Shown piece after piece: positions 26,560-35,177 of a stretch of 64,000 nucleotides of DNA. The position numbers and the translations under genes are program-made. The DNA comes from Marinobacter sp. THAF197a (lineage in GTDB: Bacteria; Pseudomonadota; Gammaproteobacteria; Pseudomonadales; Oleiphilaceae), in assembly GCF_009363275.1 (NCBI RefSeq), contig NZ_CP045324.1, forward strand, positions 1,178,001 to 1,242,000, read 5' to 3'. The notes beneath the pieces are model-generated. The model was not told the DNA's origin and did no database searches. It was given only the letters and a program-made list of their open reading frames with translations. Position 1 is the first letter of the stretch. Each line of letters begins with the position of its first letter.

Positions 26560-28047
26560 ATGGTGCAATCACTCAAGCAGAACTGGTTTTCCAATATTCG
26601 AGGCGACCTGCTCGCCGGTATCGTTGTTGCCCTGGCGCTGATTCCGGAAGCGATTGCTTTCTCCATCATCGCGGGTGTGGACCCGAAAGTGGGTTTGTAT
26701 GCCTCTTTCTGTATCGCCGTGATTATTGCCTTTGTGGGTGGCCGGCCGGGCATGATTTCGGCGGCAACCGGCGCCATGGCCCTGCTGATGGTGACCCTGG
26801 TCAAAGAGCATGGCCTCGAGTATCTGTTGGCAGCAACCCTGTTGACCGGTGTGATCCAGATTGCTGCGGGCTATCTGAAGCTGGGTGGACTGATGCGCTT
26901 TGTGTCCCGGTCTGTGGTCACCGGGTTTGTAAACGCCCTCGCGATTCTGATCTTTATGGCCCAGTTGCCGGAACTGACCAATGTGACCTGGCATGTGTAT
27001 GCCATGACCGCCGCTGGCCTTGGCATTATCTACCTGTTCCCGCTGATACCCACCGTGGGCAAGCTGATTCCATCACCTTTGGTGTGCATTGTTGGCCTGA
27101 CCCTTGTGGCCATGGTGATGGGCCTGGATATCCGCACGGTTGGAGATATGGGCGAGCTGCCGGATACCCTGCCCATCTTCCTGTGGCCGGACGTGCCGCT
27201 GACCCTTGAAACCCTGATGATCATCCTGCCGTATTCGGTTGCTCTGGCCGTCGTCGGCCTGCTCGAATCGCTGATGACAGCCACCATCGTGGATGACCTG
27301 ACCGACACCACCAGCGACCGTGACCGGGAGTGCAAGGGCCAGGGCATTGCCAACATCGGCTCTGGTTTGTTGGGTGGCATGGCCGGTTGCGCGATGATTG
27401 GTCAGTCCATCATCAACGTGAAATCCGGTGGTCGCACTCGATTGTCGACCCTCACCGCCGGTGTCTTCCTGCTGATTCTGGTGCTGGTTCTGGACAAGTG
27501 GCTGGTGCAGATTCCCATGGCTGCACTGGTGGCGGTGATGATTATGGTGTCTATTGGTACCTTCAGCTGGGATTCCATTCGTAATCTCAGGGAGCACCCG
27601 TTGTCTACCAACATCGTGATGCTGGTAACGGTGATTGTGGTGGTGGCCACCCACAACCTGGCCTTTGGCGTTCTGGCGGGCGTGCTGCTGGCGGCCCTGT
27701 TCTTTGCCAACAAGATTGGCCACTACATGCTGGTGACTTCTGAGCTGGATGAAAACACCGAGACCCGTCGCTACACCGTGGTAGGCCAGGTGTTCTTCAG
27801 CTCGTCAGAGAAGTTCCTGGAATCCTTTGACTTCAAGGAAGCAGTCGATAATGTAGTAATAGATCTCAGCCGGGCCCACTTCTGGGACATTACCGCCGTG
27901 GCTGCGCTGGACAAGGCGGTGGTCAAATTCCGCCGGGAAGGCGCCGATGTTGAGGTGATTGGCCTGAACCAGGCCAGCGCCACCATCGTTGACCGCTTTG
28001 GCGTGCATGACAAGCCGGATGCGGTTGATCGCCTGATGGGGCACTGA
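26560..28047 (+). CDS. SulP-family anion transporter with STAS domain
   Basis: Inner-membrane SulP (SLC26) carrier of about 495 residues: some 10-12 hydrophobic segments (about 10-400) and a C-terminal STAS domain (about 400-495). The family entry NIRGDLLAGIVVALALIPEAIAFSIIAGVDPKVGLYASF is near the N-terminus. Members move sulfate, bicarbonate or dicarboxylates; the sequence does not say which. I prefer the ATG at 26560 (MVQSLKQNWF) because homologues begin here. In-frame GTG 26503 and ATG 26515 are alternatives. The next gene, a universal stress protein, starts within 80 bases, so they probably form an operon. Confidence 0.88.
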   Translation: MVQSLKQNWFSNIRGDLLAGIVVALALIPEAIAFSIIAGVDPKVGLYASFCIAVIIAFVGGRPGMISAATGAMALLMVTLVKEHGLEYLLAATLLTGVIQIAAGYLKLGGLMRFVSRSVVTGFVNALAILIFMAQLPELTNVTWHVYAMTAAGLGIIYLFPLIPTVGKLIPSPLVCIVGLTLVAMVMGLDIRTVGDMGELPDTLPIFLWPDVPLTLETLMIILPYSVALAVVGLLESLMTATIVDDLTDTTSDRDRECKGQGIANIGSGLLGGMAGCAMIGQSIINVKSGGRTRLSTLTAGVFLLILVLVLDKWLVQIPMAALVAVMIMVSIGTFSWDSIRNLREHPLSTNIVMLVTVIVVVATHNLAFGVLAGVLLAALFFANKIGHYMLVTSELDENTETRRYTVVGQVFFSSSEKFLESFDFKEAVDNVVIDLSRAHFWDITAVAALDKAVVKFRREGADVEVIGLNQASATIVDRFGVHDKPDAVDRLMGH

Positions 28048-28124
28048 CCATGGCGGACAGTGAGGAAAAAACCGAGATTCGCAGCCACAATAATAACCAG
28101 ACCGACAACCAGGGTGAGGCAAGT

Positions 28125-28976
28125 ATGTTACGAGTAGTGGCCTGTATCGATGGCTCCCGGGCAGCACCTGCAGTATGCGATTACGCAGCCTGGGCCAGCC
28201 GGCACATGGAAACGCCCCTGATGCTTTTGCATGTTCTGGACGAAGAACGCTACCCGGCGGAGCCGGATCTGGCGGGCAACATCGGGCTTGGCAGCCGTGA
28301 GCAGTTGCTGGACGAACTGGCGCAACTGGACCGAAAACGGGCCAAACTGGCGCTGGAGCAAGGCCATCACATGCTGGATGAAGCCGAAACCAGGGTGAAG
28401 GCCGCCGGTGCGGAGGAGGCCGTCAAGCGCCAGCGCCACGGTAATCTGACTGAGTCTCTGGTGGCCCTTGAGAAAGAGACCCGCCTGTTTGTGATGGGGC
28501 TGCACGGTGAAAGCAGTTCTGACCGTGATATCCACATCGGCAGCCAGCTGGAAACCGTCATCCGAAGTGTGCATCGCTCCATCCTGCTGGTGCCGGATGA
28601 CTATAGTGAGCCGAAAAGTGCCATGCTGGCGTTCGACGGCAGCCCCACCGCTTTCCGGGGGGTGGAACTGATTGCCCAGAGCCCGGTACTCAAAGGCATG
28701 CCCCTGCATCTGGTGATGGTTGGCCCGGATACCGCTGACCGCTGGGAACAGCTCAAGCAGGCAGAGCAGATGTTGTCCGGGCTGGGTGTTGATATCACCC
28801 TGGCTATTCGCGCGGGGGATGTGGAGCCTACATTGCATGCGTATCAGGCGGAACATGACATCGACATTTTAGTCATGGGCGCCTATGGCCATTCCAGAAT
28901 TCGCCAGTTCCTGGTGGGCAGTACCACCACAACCATGCTGAAAACCGCTAAAAAACCACTGGTTATCATTCGCTGA
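28125..28976 (+). CDS. Tandem universal stress protein
   Basis: A 283-residue protein with two UspA-like domains (about 1-145 and 160-283). The second ends in VMGAYGHSRIRQFLVGSTTTTML, the G-x2-G-x9-G(S/T) nucleotide-binding motif; the first has VMGLHGESSSD in the same place. I choose the ATG at 28125 (GGTGAGG upstream, MLRVVACIDGS as in homologues). An in-frame ATG at 28050, three bases after the SulP stop, would add 25 polar residues. The pairing with SulP hints at regulation of anion transport, but this is inference. Confidence 0.88.
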   Translation: MLRVVACIDGSRAAPAVCDYAAWASRHMETPLMLLHVLDEERYPAEPDLAGNIGLGSREQLLDELAQLDRKRAKLALEQGHHMLDEAETRVKAAGAEEAVKRQRHGNLTESLVALEKETRLFVMGLHGESSSDRDIHIGSQLETVIRSVHRSILLVPDDYSEPKSAMLAFDGSPTAFRGVELIAQSPVLKGMPLHLVMVGPDTADRWEQLKQAEQMLSGLGVDITLAIRAGDVEPTLHAYQAEHDIDILVMGAYGHSRIRQFLVGSTTTTMLKTAKKPLVIIR

Positions 28977-28993
28977 CAAGGAATCCCCCGGCC

Positions 28994-30553
28994 ATGCTGA
29001 CCCGGCAAGTAGTCCCGTTGATCACCAGGCTGAGCCTGTTATTGTTTGCGGGGCTGCTTGCCGGCTGCGCAAGGGGATTGCCGCCGGTCGACCATGGCCC
29101 GGTTTTGGCGGTATCCTCGGTGGCAGACTCCTTCACAACGGATCAGCGCCGGATGCACCTTGATCCCGAATCCCGACTCTCTGCGTTTCAGCTGCTCGAC
29201 ACGGGCCGCGATGCCTTTTTGGTTCGCAGCGCCCTGATTGAAACCGCCAGTCAGCGCATTGATGCCCAATATTACATCTGGAACGACGATGCCAGCGGCC
29301 GGTACCTGGCTGGCCGCCTGGTAGCCGCTGCAGACCGGGGCGTGCAGGTTCGCCTGTTGCTGGACGACATCAATGTGGCCGGCAAGGAATCCCTGTTTGC
29401 CATGATGGAGGCCCACCCTGCCATCAGCATCCGGATTTTCAATCCCTCTCCTTCCCGCAAGGGCGTTGGCCGTTGGCTGTCGTTCATCACCGACTTCGAC
29501 CGCATCAACCGGCGCATGCACAACAAGACCTTTGTGGTGGATGGCAATGTAGGTATTACCGGCGGCCGCAACATTGGCGATGAGTACTTTGATGAACACC
29601 TGGAACTGAATTTCCGGGATCGCGACGTCATGGTGCTTGGGCCGCTGGCTGGCGCCATGACCGATAACTTTGAGGCCTACTGGCAAAGCCCTTGGTCTTA
29701 CCCGCTGGGGCAATTGTATGAGCTGCCGGAATCGGAGCGTGCGGGTGACCGCTTGTCCGGACTCAGCCGTGCCACCACCGAGCCGCTGCCTTTTACTGCG
29801 TCAGTACCCCAGGGCAGGAACCAGGCGGAATCCCTGCTGGCAGGGTGGTTCGCTGACATGGTGAAGGCGGAGGCCGAGCTGGTGTTCGATCCGCCACCGG
29901 AAGACCTGGAAGCGCCGGCAGACAAACCGCGAAACACCGCAAAGGCCCTGTTTGATCTGATCGAATCGGCCCGCAAGGAAATTCTGATTGAGTCTGCCTA
30001 CCTGGTTCTGGCAGACGAGCAGCTGAACGGGCTGGACAATCTGGGCAACCACGGGCTCAAGGTGGCGGCGATCACCAATTCGCTGGCCACCAATGATCTG
30101 GTCACCAATCATTCCGGCTACGCCCGTTGGCGGCGTGAGATGCTGGAGCAGGGCTTTGACCTGCACGAGCTGCGACCCGACGCACCCGCCTGTAAGCGTT
30201 GGGTGGCTAACGAACAGGCCTGCGATAGCGGTGTGGTCAGTCTGCATTCCAAAGCCGTGGTGTTTGACCGGGAAACGCTGTTTATTGGCTCGTTTAACGT
30301 GAACCTGCGTTCTATCTACCTCAACGGCGAAACTGTGCTGGTGATTCGCAGCCCGCAACTGGCGCGCGCGGTAGCCGAAGATATTGAGCGCGCCATGGCG
30401 CCGGAGAACAGCTGGCGGGTGAGCCTTAACGAGCAGGGTAGCCTGGTGTGGCAATCCCGGGATGGGGCGGTTTATCAGGAACCCGAGAGCGGATTCTGGC
30501 GCCGGGCGGCCTCCCGGATGTTGTCTTGGCTGTCGATCGAGAAGTATCTCTGA
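28994..30553 (+). CDS. Phospholipase D-family lipoprotein, ClsC/cardiolipin synthase-like
   Basis: A 519-residue protein with a lipoprotein signal (LLAGC, Cys25) and two HKD motifs: His176-Lys178-Asp183 in MHNKTFVVDGNVGITGGRN and His418-Lys420-Asp425 in LHSKAVVFDRETLFIGSFN. Both catalytic halves are intact. Its nearest well-studied relative is probably ClsC (YmdC), which makes cardiolipin with YmdB. No ymdB is adjacent. The lipobox places it in a membrane facing the periplasm. It begins 17 bases after the stress protein gene and may be cotranscribed. Confidence 0.87.
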   Translation: MLTRQVVPLITRLSLLLFAGLLAGCARGLPPVDHGPVLAVSSVADSFTTDQRRMHLDPESRLSAFQLLDTGRDAFLVRSALIETASQRIDAQYYIWNDDASGRYLAGRLVAAADRGVQVRLLLDDINVAGKESLFAMMEAHPAISIRIFNPSPSRKGVGRWLSFITDFDRINRRMHNKTFVVDGNVGITGGRNIGDEYFDEHLELNFRDRDVMVLGPLAGAMTDNFEAYWQSPWSYPLGQLYELPESERAGDRLSGLSRATTEPLPFTASVPQGRNQAESLLAGWFADMVKAEAELVFDPPPEDLEAPADKPRNTAKALFDLIESARKEILIESAYLVLADEQLNGLDNLGNHGLKVAAITNSLATNDLVTNHSGYARWRREMLEQGFDLHELRPDAPACKRWVANEQACDSGVVSLHSKAVVFDRETLFIGSFNVNLRSIYLNGETVLVIRSPQLARAVAEDIERAMAPENSWRVSLNEQGSLVWQSRDGAVYQEPESGFWRRAASRMLSWLSIEKYL

Positions 30554-30559
30554 GGCCTG

Positions 30560-31750
30560 TCAGGCCACGTTGCCCGCCGCCACGCCGGAGGCCCACGCCC
30601 ACTGGAAGTTATGCCCGCCCAGGTGGCCGGTAACGTCCACCACTTCCCCAATAAAGTACAGGTTCGGGCGATCCAGGGCCGCCATGGTTTTGGAGGATAG
30701 CTGGCGAGTATCCACTCCGCCCAGCGTTACTTCGGCGGTTCTGTAGCCCTCGGTACCTGCCGGCTTGATGGTCCAGTTGCCAAGCGTGCCGGCAACCTGT
30801 TCCAGTTCCTGGTTGCGATACCCCTGCAGGGGGCCGCTCCATCCGTGCAGCTCGTTGAATGCCTGGGCGAATCGTTTCGGCAGGTGCTGGTTCAGATAGT
30901 GCGCGATGGTGGATTGTGGCTTGCTGCTGCGCAGGGCCAGCAGGTCTTCGTGAATTTTCTCAGCCGGCAACAGGTTGATGTGTACCGCATCGCCCGGCTG
31001 CCAGTAACTGGATACTTGCAGCATCGCGGGGCCGCTCAGGCCCCGATGGGTTACCAGCATGGGTTCGCGGAAGTGCTGCTGGTGGCAGTGGGCATCGACA
31101 GGGCAGCTAACGCCAGATAACGGCGCCAGTTGCTGTTTCAGCTCCGGGTGCAGGGTGAAGGGCACCAGCCCCGCGCGGGTGGGCAGCACGCCCAAGCCAA
31201 ACTGTTTGGCAATCTCGTAACCGAACCCGGTGGCACCCATGGTGGGAATCGACAGCCCACCACAGGCCACGATCAGGGATTCACAACCGAGTGTGCCGCT
31301 GCTGGTCTTCAGGGAAAAACCGGAGCCCTGCTGGCGGATGCCGGACACCGACGTGTTCATACGGATCTCGGCGCCGGCCCATTCGCACTCGGTCAGCAGC
31401 ACATTGAGAATGTCCTTTGCGCTGTCTTTGCAGAACAGTTGGCCCGGCGCTTTCTCTTCATACTCCACACCGTGGCGGTCCACCAGTTCCACAAAATCCT
31501 GCGGGGTATAGCGCTTCAAGGCGGAGATGCAGTAGTGCGGGTTGTCGGAGAGAAAGTTCGCAGGCGTGCTGTTCAGGTTGGTAAAATTGCAGCGGCCACC
31601 GCCAGACATCAGGATCTTTTTGCCTGGTTTGTTGGCGTGGTCCAGCACCAGTACTTTGCGGCCCCGATATCCCGCGGTGGCCGCGCACATCAGCCCGGCA
31701 GCGCCTGCGCCGATGATGATGACATCGTACCGGGATGTTGAACCTGCCAT
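30560..31750 (-). CDS. YhiN/HI0933-family FAD-binding oxidoreductase
   Basis: A flavoprotein of 396 residues (start at ATG 31750 behind GGTGGG; GTG 31765 is possible). FAD binding is shown by DVIIIGAGAAGLMCAATAGYRGRKVLVLD at the N-terminus, GGGRCNFTN at about 50, LIVACGGLSIPTMGATGFGYEIAKQFG near 165, and the closing NLYFIGEVVDVTGHLGGHNFQWAWASG. The family is widespread and has no firmly known substrate. It ends six bases from the phospholipase D gene on the other strand. Confidence 0.9.
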   Translation of the reverse strand: MAGSTSRYDVIIIGAGAAGLMCAATAGYRGRKVLVLDHANKPGKKILMSGGGRCNFTNLNSTPANFLSDNPHYCISALKRYTPQDFVELVDRHGVEYEEKAPGQLFCKDSAKDILNVLLTECEWAGAEIRMNTSVSGIRQQGSGFSLKTSSGTLGCESLIVACGGLSIPTMGATGFGYEIAKQFGLGVLPTRAGLVPFTLHPELKQQLAPLSGVSCPVDAHCHQQHFREPMLVTHRGLSGPAMLQVSSYWQPGDAVHINLLPAEKIHEDLLALRSSKPQSTIAHYLNQHLPKRFAQAFNELHGWSGPLQGYRNQELEQVAGTLGNWTIKPAGTEGYRTAEVTLGGVDTRQLSSKTMAALDRPNLYFIGEVVDVTGHLGGHNFQWAWASGVAAGNVA

Positions 31751-31795
31751 AGAACTGCCCACCACTCGTTGAAAATGGCGGGCAGTATATCAGCC

Positions 31796-32602
31796 TCAGG
31801 CCAGGTAAACGGACCCTTCCATATAAAACGCCGCCTGGCCGGCGATGGCTACCCGGTCACCTCTGAGCTCGCATCGCAGAACGCCACCGCGTGCAGAGAG
31901 TTGGCGGGCTTCCAGGGTTTGTTTGCCGAGCTGTTCAGCCCAGTAGGGCACCAGCACGCTGTGGATGGAACCGGTTACCGGATCCTCGTCGATACCCGCT
32001 CCGGGGGCGAAGTAACGGCTGACGAAATCGCACTGGGTTCCCAGCGCGGTAACGATCAGCCCCTGATTGCCCAGTTCTGCCAGCAACGCCAGGTTCGGGG
32101 CAGCTTTGGTTACCGCAGCTTCCGAGTCCAGAACCACCATGTAGTTGGTGTCATTTGGCACGTAGAACGCCTGCTCGGGGGCGTTTGGCAGCGCTTTCCG
32201 GATTAACTCCGGGGTTGGTCGGGATTCAAACGGCAGGTTGGGGAAGTCCAGTTCGAGCCAGTCATCGGAACGGCGGGTAACCGCCAGGGGGCCGCTTTTC
32301 GACTGGAAACGAACCCTGTCGTGCTGCCAGCCAAGGCGATTGAACACCACCCAGGCCGACGCCAGGGTGGCATGCCCGCACAGTGGCACCTCGACCGTCG
32401 GGGTGAACCAGCGGATATGAAAATCTGCATCATCCTGCTCCGGGAGTGGCACCAGGAAAGCGGTCTCGGACAAATTGTTCTCCAGCGCAATGGCCTGCAT
32501 CTGTTGCTCCGTAGGCCAGCTGTCCAGGGGCATCACCGCCGCAGGGTTTCCCCGGAACAGTTCATTGGTAAAAGCATCCACCTGGTAGATATTGGTCTTC
32601 AT
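31796..32602 (-). CDS. PhzF-family isomerase/epimerase
   Basis: A 268-residue protein of the PhzF fold (diaminopimelate-epimerase-like). The catalytic Glu46 is in ENNLSETAFLV, and GNPAAV (19-24) and CGHATLASAWVVF (about 76-88) are family motifs. No phenazine genes are near, so it is a general PhzF homologue with an unknown substrate. Its start codon overlaps the stop of the small gene upstream by four bases, and the MocR regulator is divergent, which suggests a common metabolite. Confidence 0.9.
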   Translation of the reverse strand: MKTNIYQVDAFTNELFRGNPAAVMPLDSWPTEQQMQAIALENNLSETAFLVPLPEQDDADFHIRWFTPTVEVPLCGHATLASAWVVFNRLGWQHDRVRFQSKSGPLAVTRRSDDWLELDFPNLPFESRPTPELIRKALPNAPEQAFYVPNDTNYMVVLDSEAAVTKAAPNLALLAELGNQGLIVTALGTQCDFVSRYFAPGAGIDEDPVTGSIHSVLVPYWAEQLGKQTLEARQLSARGGVLRCELRGDRVAIAGQAAFYMEGSVYLA

Positions 32603-32904
32603 GGGTTGTCCTTGTGGGTTGTTAGTAAAAGGCGTCTGGCTGGTGAGACTGAGATTCCATGTAGCTCCTGCTCACTGTAACAGTGAATCTCGGGCAGCGG
32701 CGCGGCGCCCCGAAGAACCCAGTGACGGTTGCCAACGGGTATCACACGGATGCCCTCACGGGCCAGGGCCTGCAGGGCTGTCATCAGTGTGCCGGCGGCC
32801 GGCGTGCCCTCTGTGGCACAAAGGCCCAGCACATCGTTCCGGGTGGCGCGGTGAACGGGGCGCGTTGAACGCGAGTCGGGTTTTGGGATGATTGCCGTTG
32901 CCAT
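32599..32904 (-). CDS. Small protein of unknown function coupled to phzF
   Basis: I do not recognise this 101-residue protein. It starts at an ATG behind AAAGGAG, a strong ribosome site, and its stop overlaps the PhzF start as ATGA. The sequence has a basic N-terminus, the stretch LMTALQALAREGIRVIPVGNRHWVLRG, and no signal peptide, membrane helix or metal motif. The coupling and the good ribosome site make it a real gene. A small-molecule-binding or regulatory role in the PhzF pathway is only a guess. Confidence 0.7.
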   Translation of the reverse strand: MATAIIPKPDSRSTRPVHRATRNDVLGLCATEGTPAAGTLMTALQALAREGIRVIPVGNRHWVLRGAAPLPEIHCYSEQELHGISVSPARRLLLTTHKDNP

Positions 32905-32959
32905 GATGAAACTCCTTTTCTGATTCAGGAACCATTATTGGTTTCATCGGATTTCCATA

Positions 32960-33046
32960 ACAGATTCAGCTACAGTGTTATTGAATCGGTACAGATACAG
33001 AAAAATGGAAACTGTACTGCCTAAAAAGCCCGGAAACTGTACTGCT
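32960..33046. promoter_or_regulatory. Direct and inverted repeats ahead of the MocR gene
   Basis: GGAAACTGTACTGC occurs twice, at 33007-33020 and 33032-33045, 25 bases apart. TACAGT at 32971-32976 is the inverse of ACTGTA inside both. The pattern of two direct and one inverted half-site between phzF and the divergent regulator resembles operators of MocR/GntR proteins. Confidence 0.5.
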
Positions 33047-33106
33047 CTCACCGGCGTCGGTTCTGGTGGAATAGAGCTTATTAAACACGGCACGGCGGAG
33101 AACACG

Positions 33107-34534
33107 ATGGGCATGCTCTACAACCAGGTGGCGGACCAGCTCCAGGCGCTGATCCTTGATGGTGTATACCGGGAAGGGGAACGTGTGCCTGGTGTGCGGG
33201 TATTGAGCCGGCAGTTCGGTGTCAGTATTTCAACCGTGCTACAGGCCCACCAGACTCTGGAAGCACGTGGTTACCTGCAGGCCCGGGAACGCAGCGGATA
33301 TTTCGTGCGCCGGCCAGCCCGAGACTTGCCGGAACCAAGAATGACGGAACAGCGCAGTCGTCCGGTACCGGTGTCTGCCCGGGAAATGACCCTGGACCTG
33401 TGTGCCGACGAACAAAAGCGCATGGTGCCTCTGGCCACAGCCATTCCGCACCCGGACTACCTGCCGGTCCGGCAGATTCAGCAGAGCACGTTGTGGGCCG
33501 CCAGGCGCGGCCTGGAAACCCTGGACTACGCGTTTCCCGGTAAGGAATCGTTCCGGCGCCAGATTGCACAGCGAATGGCCACCATCGGAGTGCCCGTTGC
33601 ACCAGATGATGTGCTGGCCACCAACGGAGCCCAGGAGGCCATCATTCTGGCCCTGCGGGCGGTGACCCAGCCCGGGGATATCGTCGCCGTGGAGTCACCC
33701 TCGTTCCCCGGCATCCTGCAGGCGCTGGAAGTGGTGGGCCTGCGGGTGATTGAAATCCCCACCCATCCGTCAGACGGCATCAGTCTGGAAGGCCTGCAGC
33801 TTGCCCTGGAACAGTGGCCTTTGAAAGCCTGCGTGGTGGTGCCAAACCACAGCAATCCCATGGGTGCCCGGATGAGCGACGAGCGCAAACAACAGCTGGT
33901 TTCCATGCTGGCGGCCGCCGGGGTGCCGTTGATTGAAGACGATATCTACGGCGACCTTTTCCATACCGGCGAGCGCCCGCGCCCGGCCAAGGCCTTTGAC
34001 CAGGCCGACAACGTGATTTACTGCAGCTCCTTCTCCAAAACCATCTCGCCGGGCCTTCGGCTTGGCTGGATGATCCCTGGCCGACATATGGCCGCCGCCC
34101 GGCAGCACAAGTATTTCGTGAATCTGGCGACATCGACCATCCCGCAACTGGCGGTGGCCCATTTCCTGGAACAGGGTGGCTATGACCGTTACCTCCGCTC
34201 GGCCCGGCAGCACTACAAAGAGTCAACAGACCGGCTTCGCTCGGCCATTGCCAGAACTTTTCCGGAAGGAACAGCGGTGAGCCGGCCCCAGGGCGGATTT
34301 GTGCTCTGGGTTCAGCTGCCGGAGGGTGTGTCGGGTACCGAGGTGTATCAACGGGCGCGAAGGGAAAACATCAACGTGGCACCGGGGCGGATGTTCTCCA
34401 CCGCCAATAAGTTCGACAACTGCCTGCGGCTGAACGGCGGCAATCCCTGGACCGGCCGGATTGAAGCCGCGGTTGATCGGCTGGGCGCCATCGCCCGGGA
34501 AGTACAGTCCGGGGTCAGCCCGGACCGGTTCTGA
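33107..34534 (+). CDS. MocR-family transcriptional regulator (GntR domain plus aminotransferase-like domain)
   Basis: A 475-residue regulator: winged-helix DNA-binding domain at 1-75 (MLYNQVADQLQALILDGVYREGERVPGVRVLSRQFGVSISTV) and a fold-type I aminotransferase domain at about 110-470. The pyridoxal phosphate lysine is Lys311 in YCSSFSKTISPGLRLGWM. I prefer the ATG at 33107 because the HTH begins there and GGAGAA lies upstream; in-frame starts at 32975 or 33005 would put the repeats inside the gene. It is divergent from phzF and probably controls it. The effector amino compound is unknown. Confidence 0.85.
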   Translation: MGMLYNQVADQLQALILDGVYREGERVPGVRVLSRQFGVSISTVLQAHQTLEARGYLQARERSGYFVRRPARDLPEPRMTEQRSRPVPVSAREMTLDLCADEQKRMVPLATAIPHPDYLPVRQIQQSTLWAARRGLETLDYAFPGKESFRRQIAQRMATIGVPVAPDDVLATNGAQEAIILALRAVTQPGDIVAVESPSFPGILQALEVVGLRVIEIPTHPSDGISLEGLQLALEQWPLKACVVVPNHSNPMGARMSDERKQQLVSMLAAAGVPLIEDDIYGDLFHTGERPRPAKAFDQADNVIYCSSFSKTISPGLRLGWMIPGRHMAAARQHKYFVNLATSTIPQLAVAHFLEQGGYDRYLRSARQHYKESTDRLRSAIARTFPEGTAVSRPQGGFVLWVQLPEGVSGTEVYQRARRENINVAPGRMFSTANKFDNCLRLNGGNPWTGRIEAAVDRLGAIAREVQSGVSPDRF

Positions 34535-35171
34535 GATTTGCCGGGTTCAGCAGTCCGGCTGCGATGGCAATGCCGGTGACATCCGGCAGCCGCTCGGCGC
34601 CCAGGCGTTTCATTACCCGGGCCCGATACAGGTCGATGGTTTTAACGCTGACGTCCAGTTGTTCGGCGATTTCCTTGCTGGTGTAGCCCTGGGCCAGGGG
34701 CAGAAAGACATCCCGTTCCCGGCGGGTGAGGGTGCTGATCAGCGCTTCGGTATCGGCATCGGATCGAACGGGTGGCTCGGGTTCGGCGGGTGCCTGCAGC
34801 GCCTGCTGCACACTGTCCAGCAGTAGCTGCTCGTTGAAAGGCTTCTCAATAAAGTCGAAGGCGCCGGATTTGAAGGCACGGACCACGATGGGCACGTCGG
34901 CGTGGCCGGAGACAAAAATGATCGGAATCTCCAGCCCCCGTTTTTGCAGTTCTTCCTGAACATTCAGCCCGCCAAGGCCGGGCATCCGGATATCCAGAAT
35001 CACGCAACCGGGGCGTTGGCCTTCCACCGCATCCAGGAATTGCCGGCCATCACTGTAGGCTTTGACTTCAAGCCCGACCGATTCCAGCAGCCATTGGGTG
35101 GACTCCAGCATACCGGCATCGTCATCAACAACGTAAACGGTGTTGGCGTTTGACTGGGTGGTACCAGACAT
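34515..35171 (-). CDS. FixJ/LuxR-family response regulator
   Basis: Two-domain response regulator of 218 residues. The receiver domain (1-125) has phosphate acceptor Asp60 in PGCVILDIRMPGLGG, the acidic pair in VVDDDAG, and Lys in FIEKPF. The LuxR-type helix-turn-helix (about 148-205) reads LTRRERDVFLPLAQGYTSKEIAEQLDVSVKTIDLYRARVMKRLG. It lies six bases after the histidine kinase, so the two are cotranscribed partners. Its 3' end overlaps the convergent MocR gene by 20 bases. Likely targets are the divergent acyl-CoA synthetase and permease. Confidence 0.93.
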   Translation of the reverse strand: MSGTTQSNANTVYVVDDDAGMLESTQWLLESVGLEVKAYSDGRQFLDAVEGQRPGCVILDIRMPGLGGLNVQEELQKRGLEIPIIFVSGHADVPIVVRAFKSGAFDFIEKPFNEQLLLDSVQQALQAPAEPEPPVRSDADTEALISTLTRRERDVFLPLAQGYTSKEIAEQLDVSVKTIDLYRARVMKRLGAERLPDVTGIAIAAGLLNPANLRTGPG

Positions 35172-35177
35172 CGGGGC

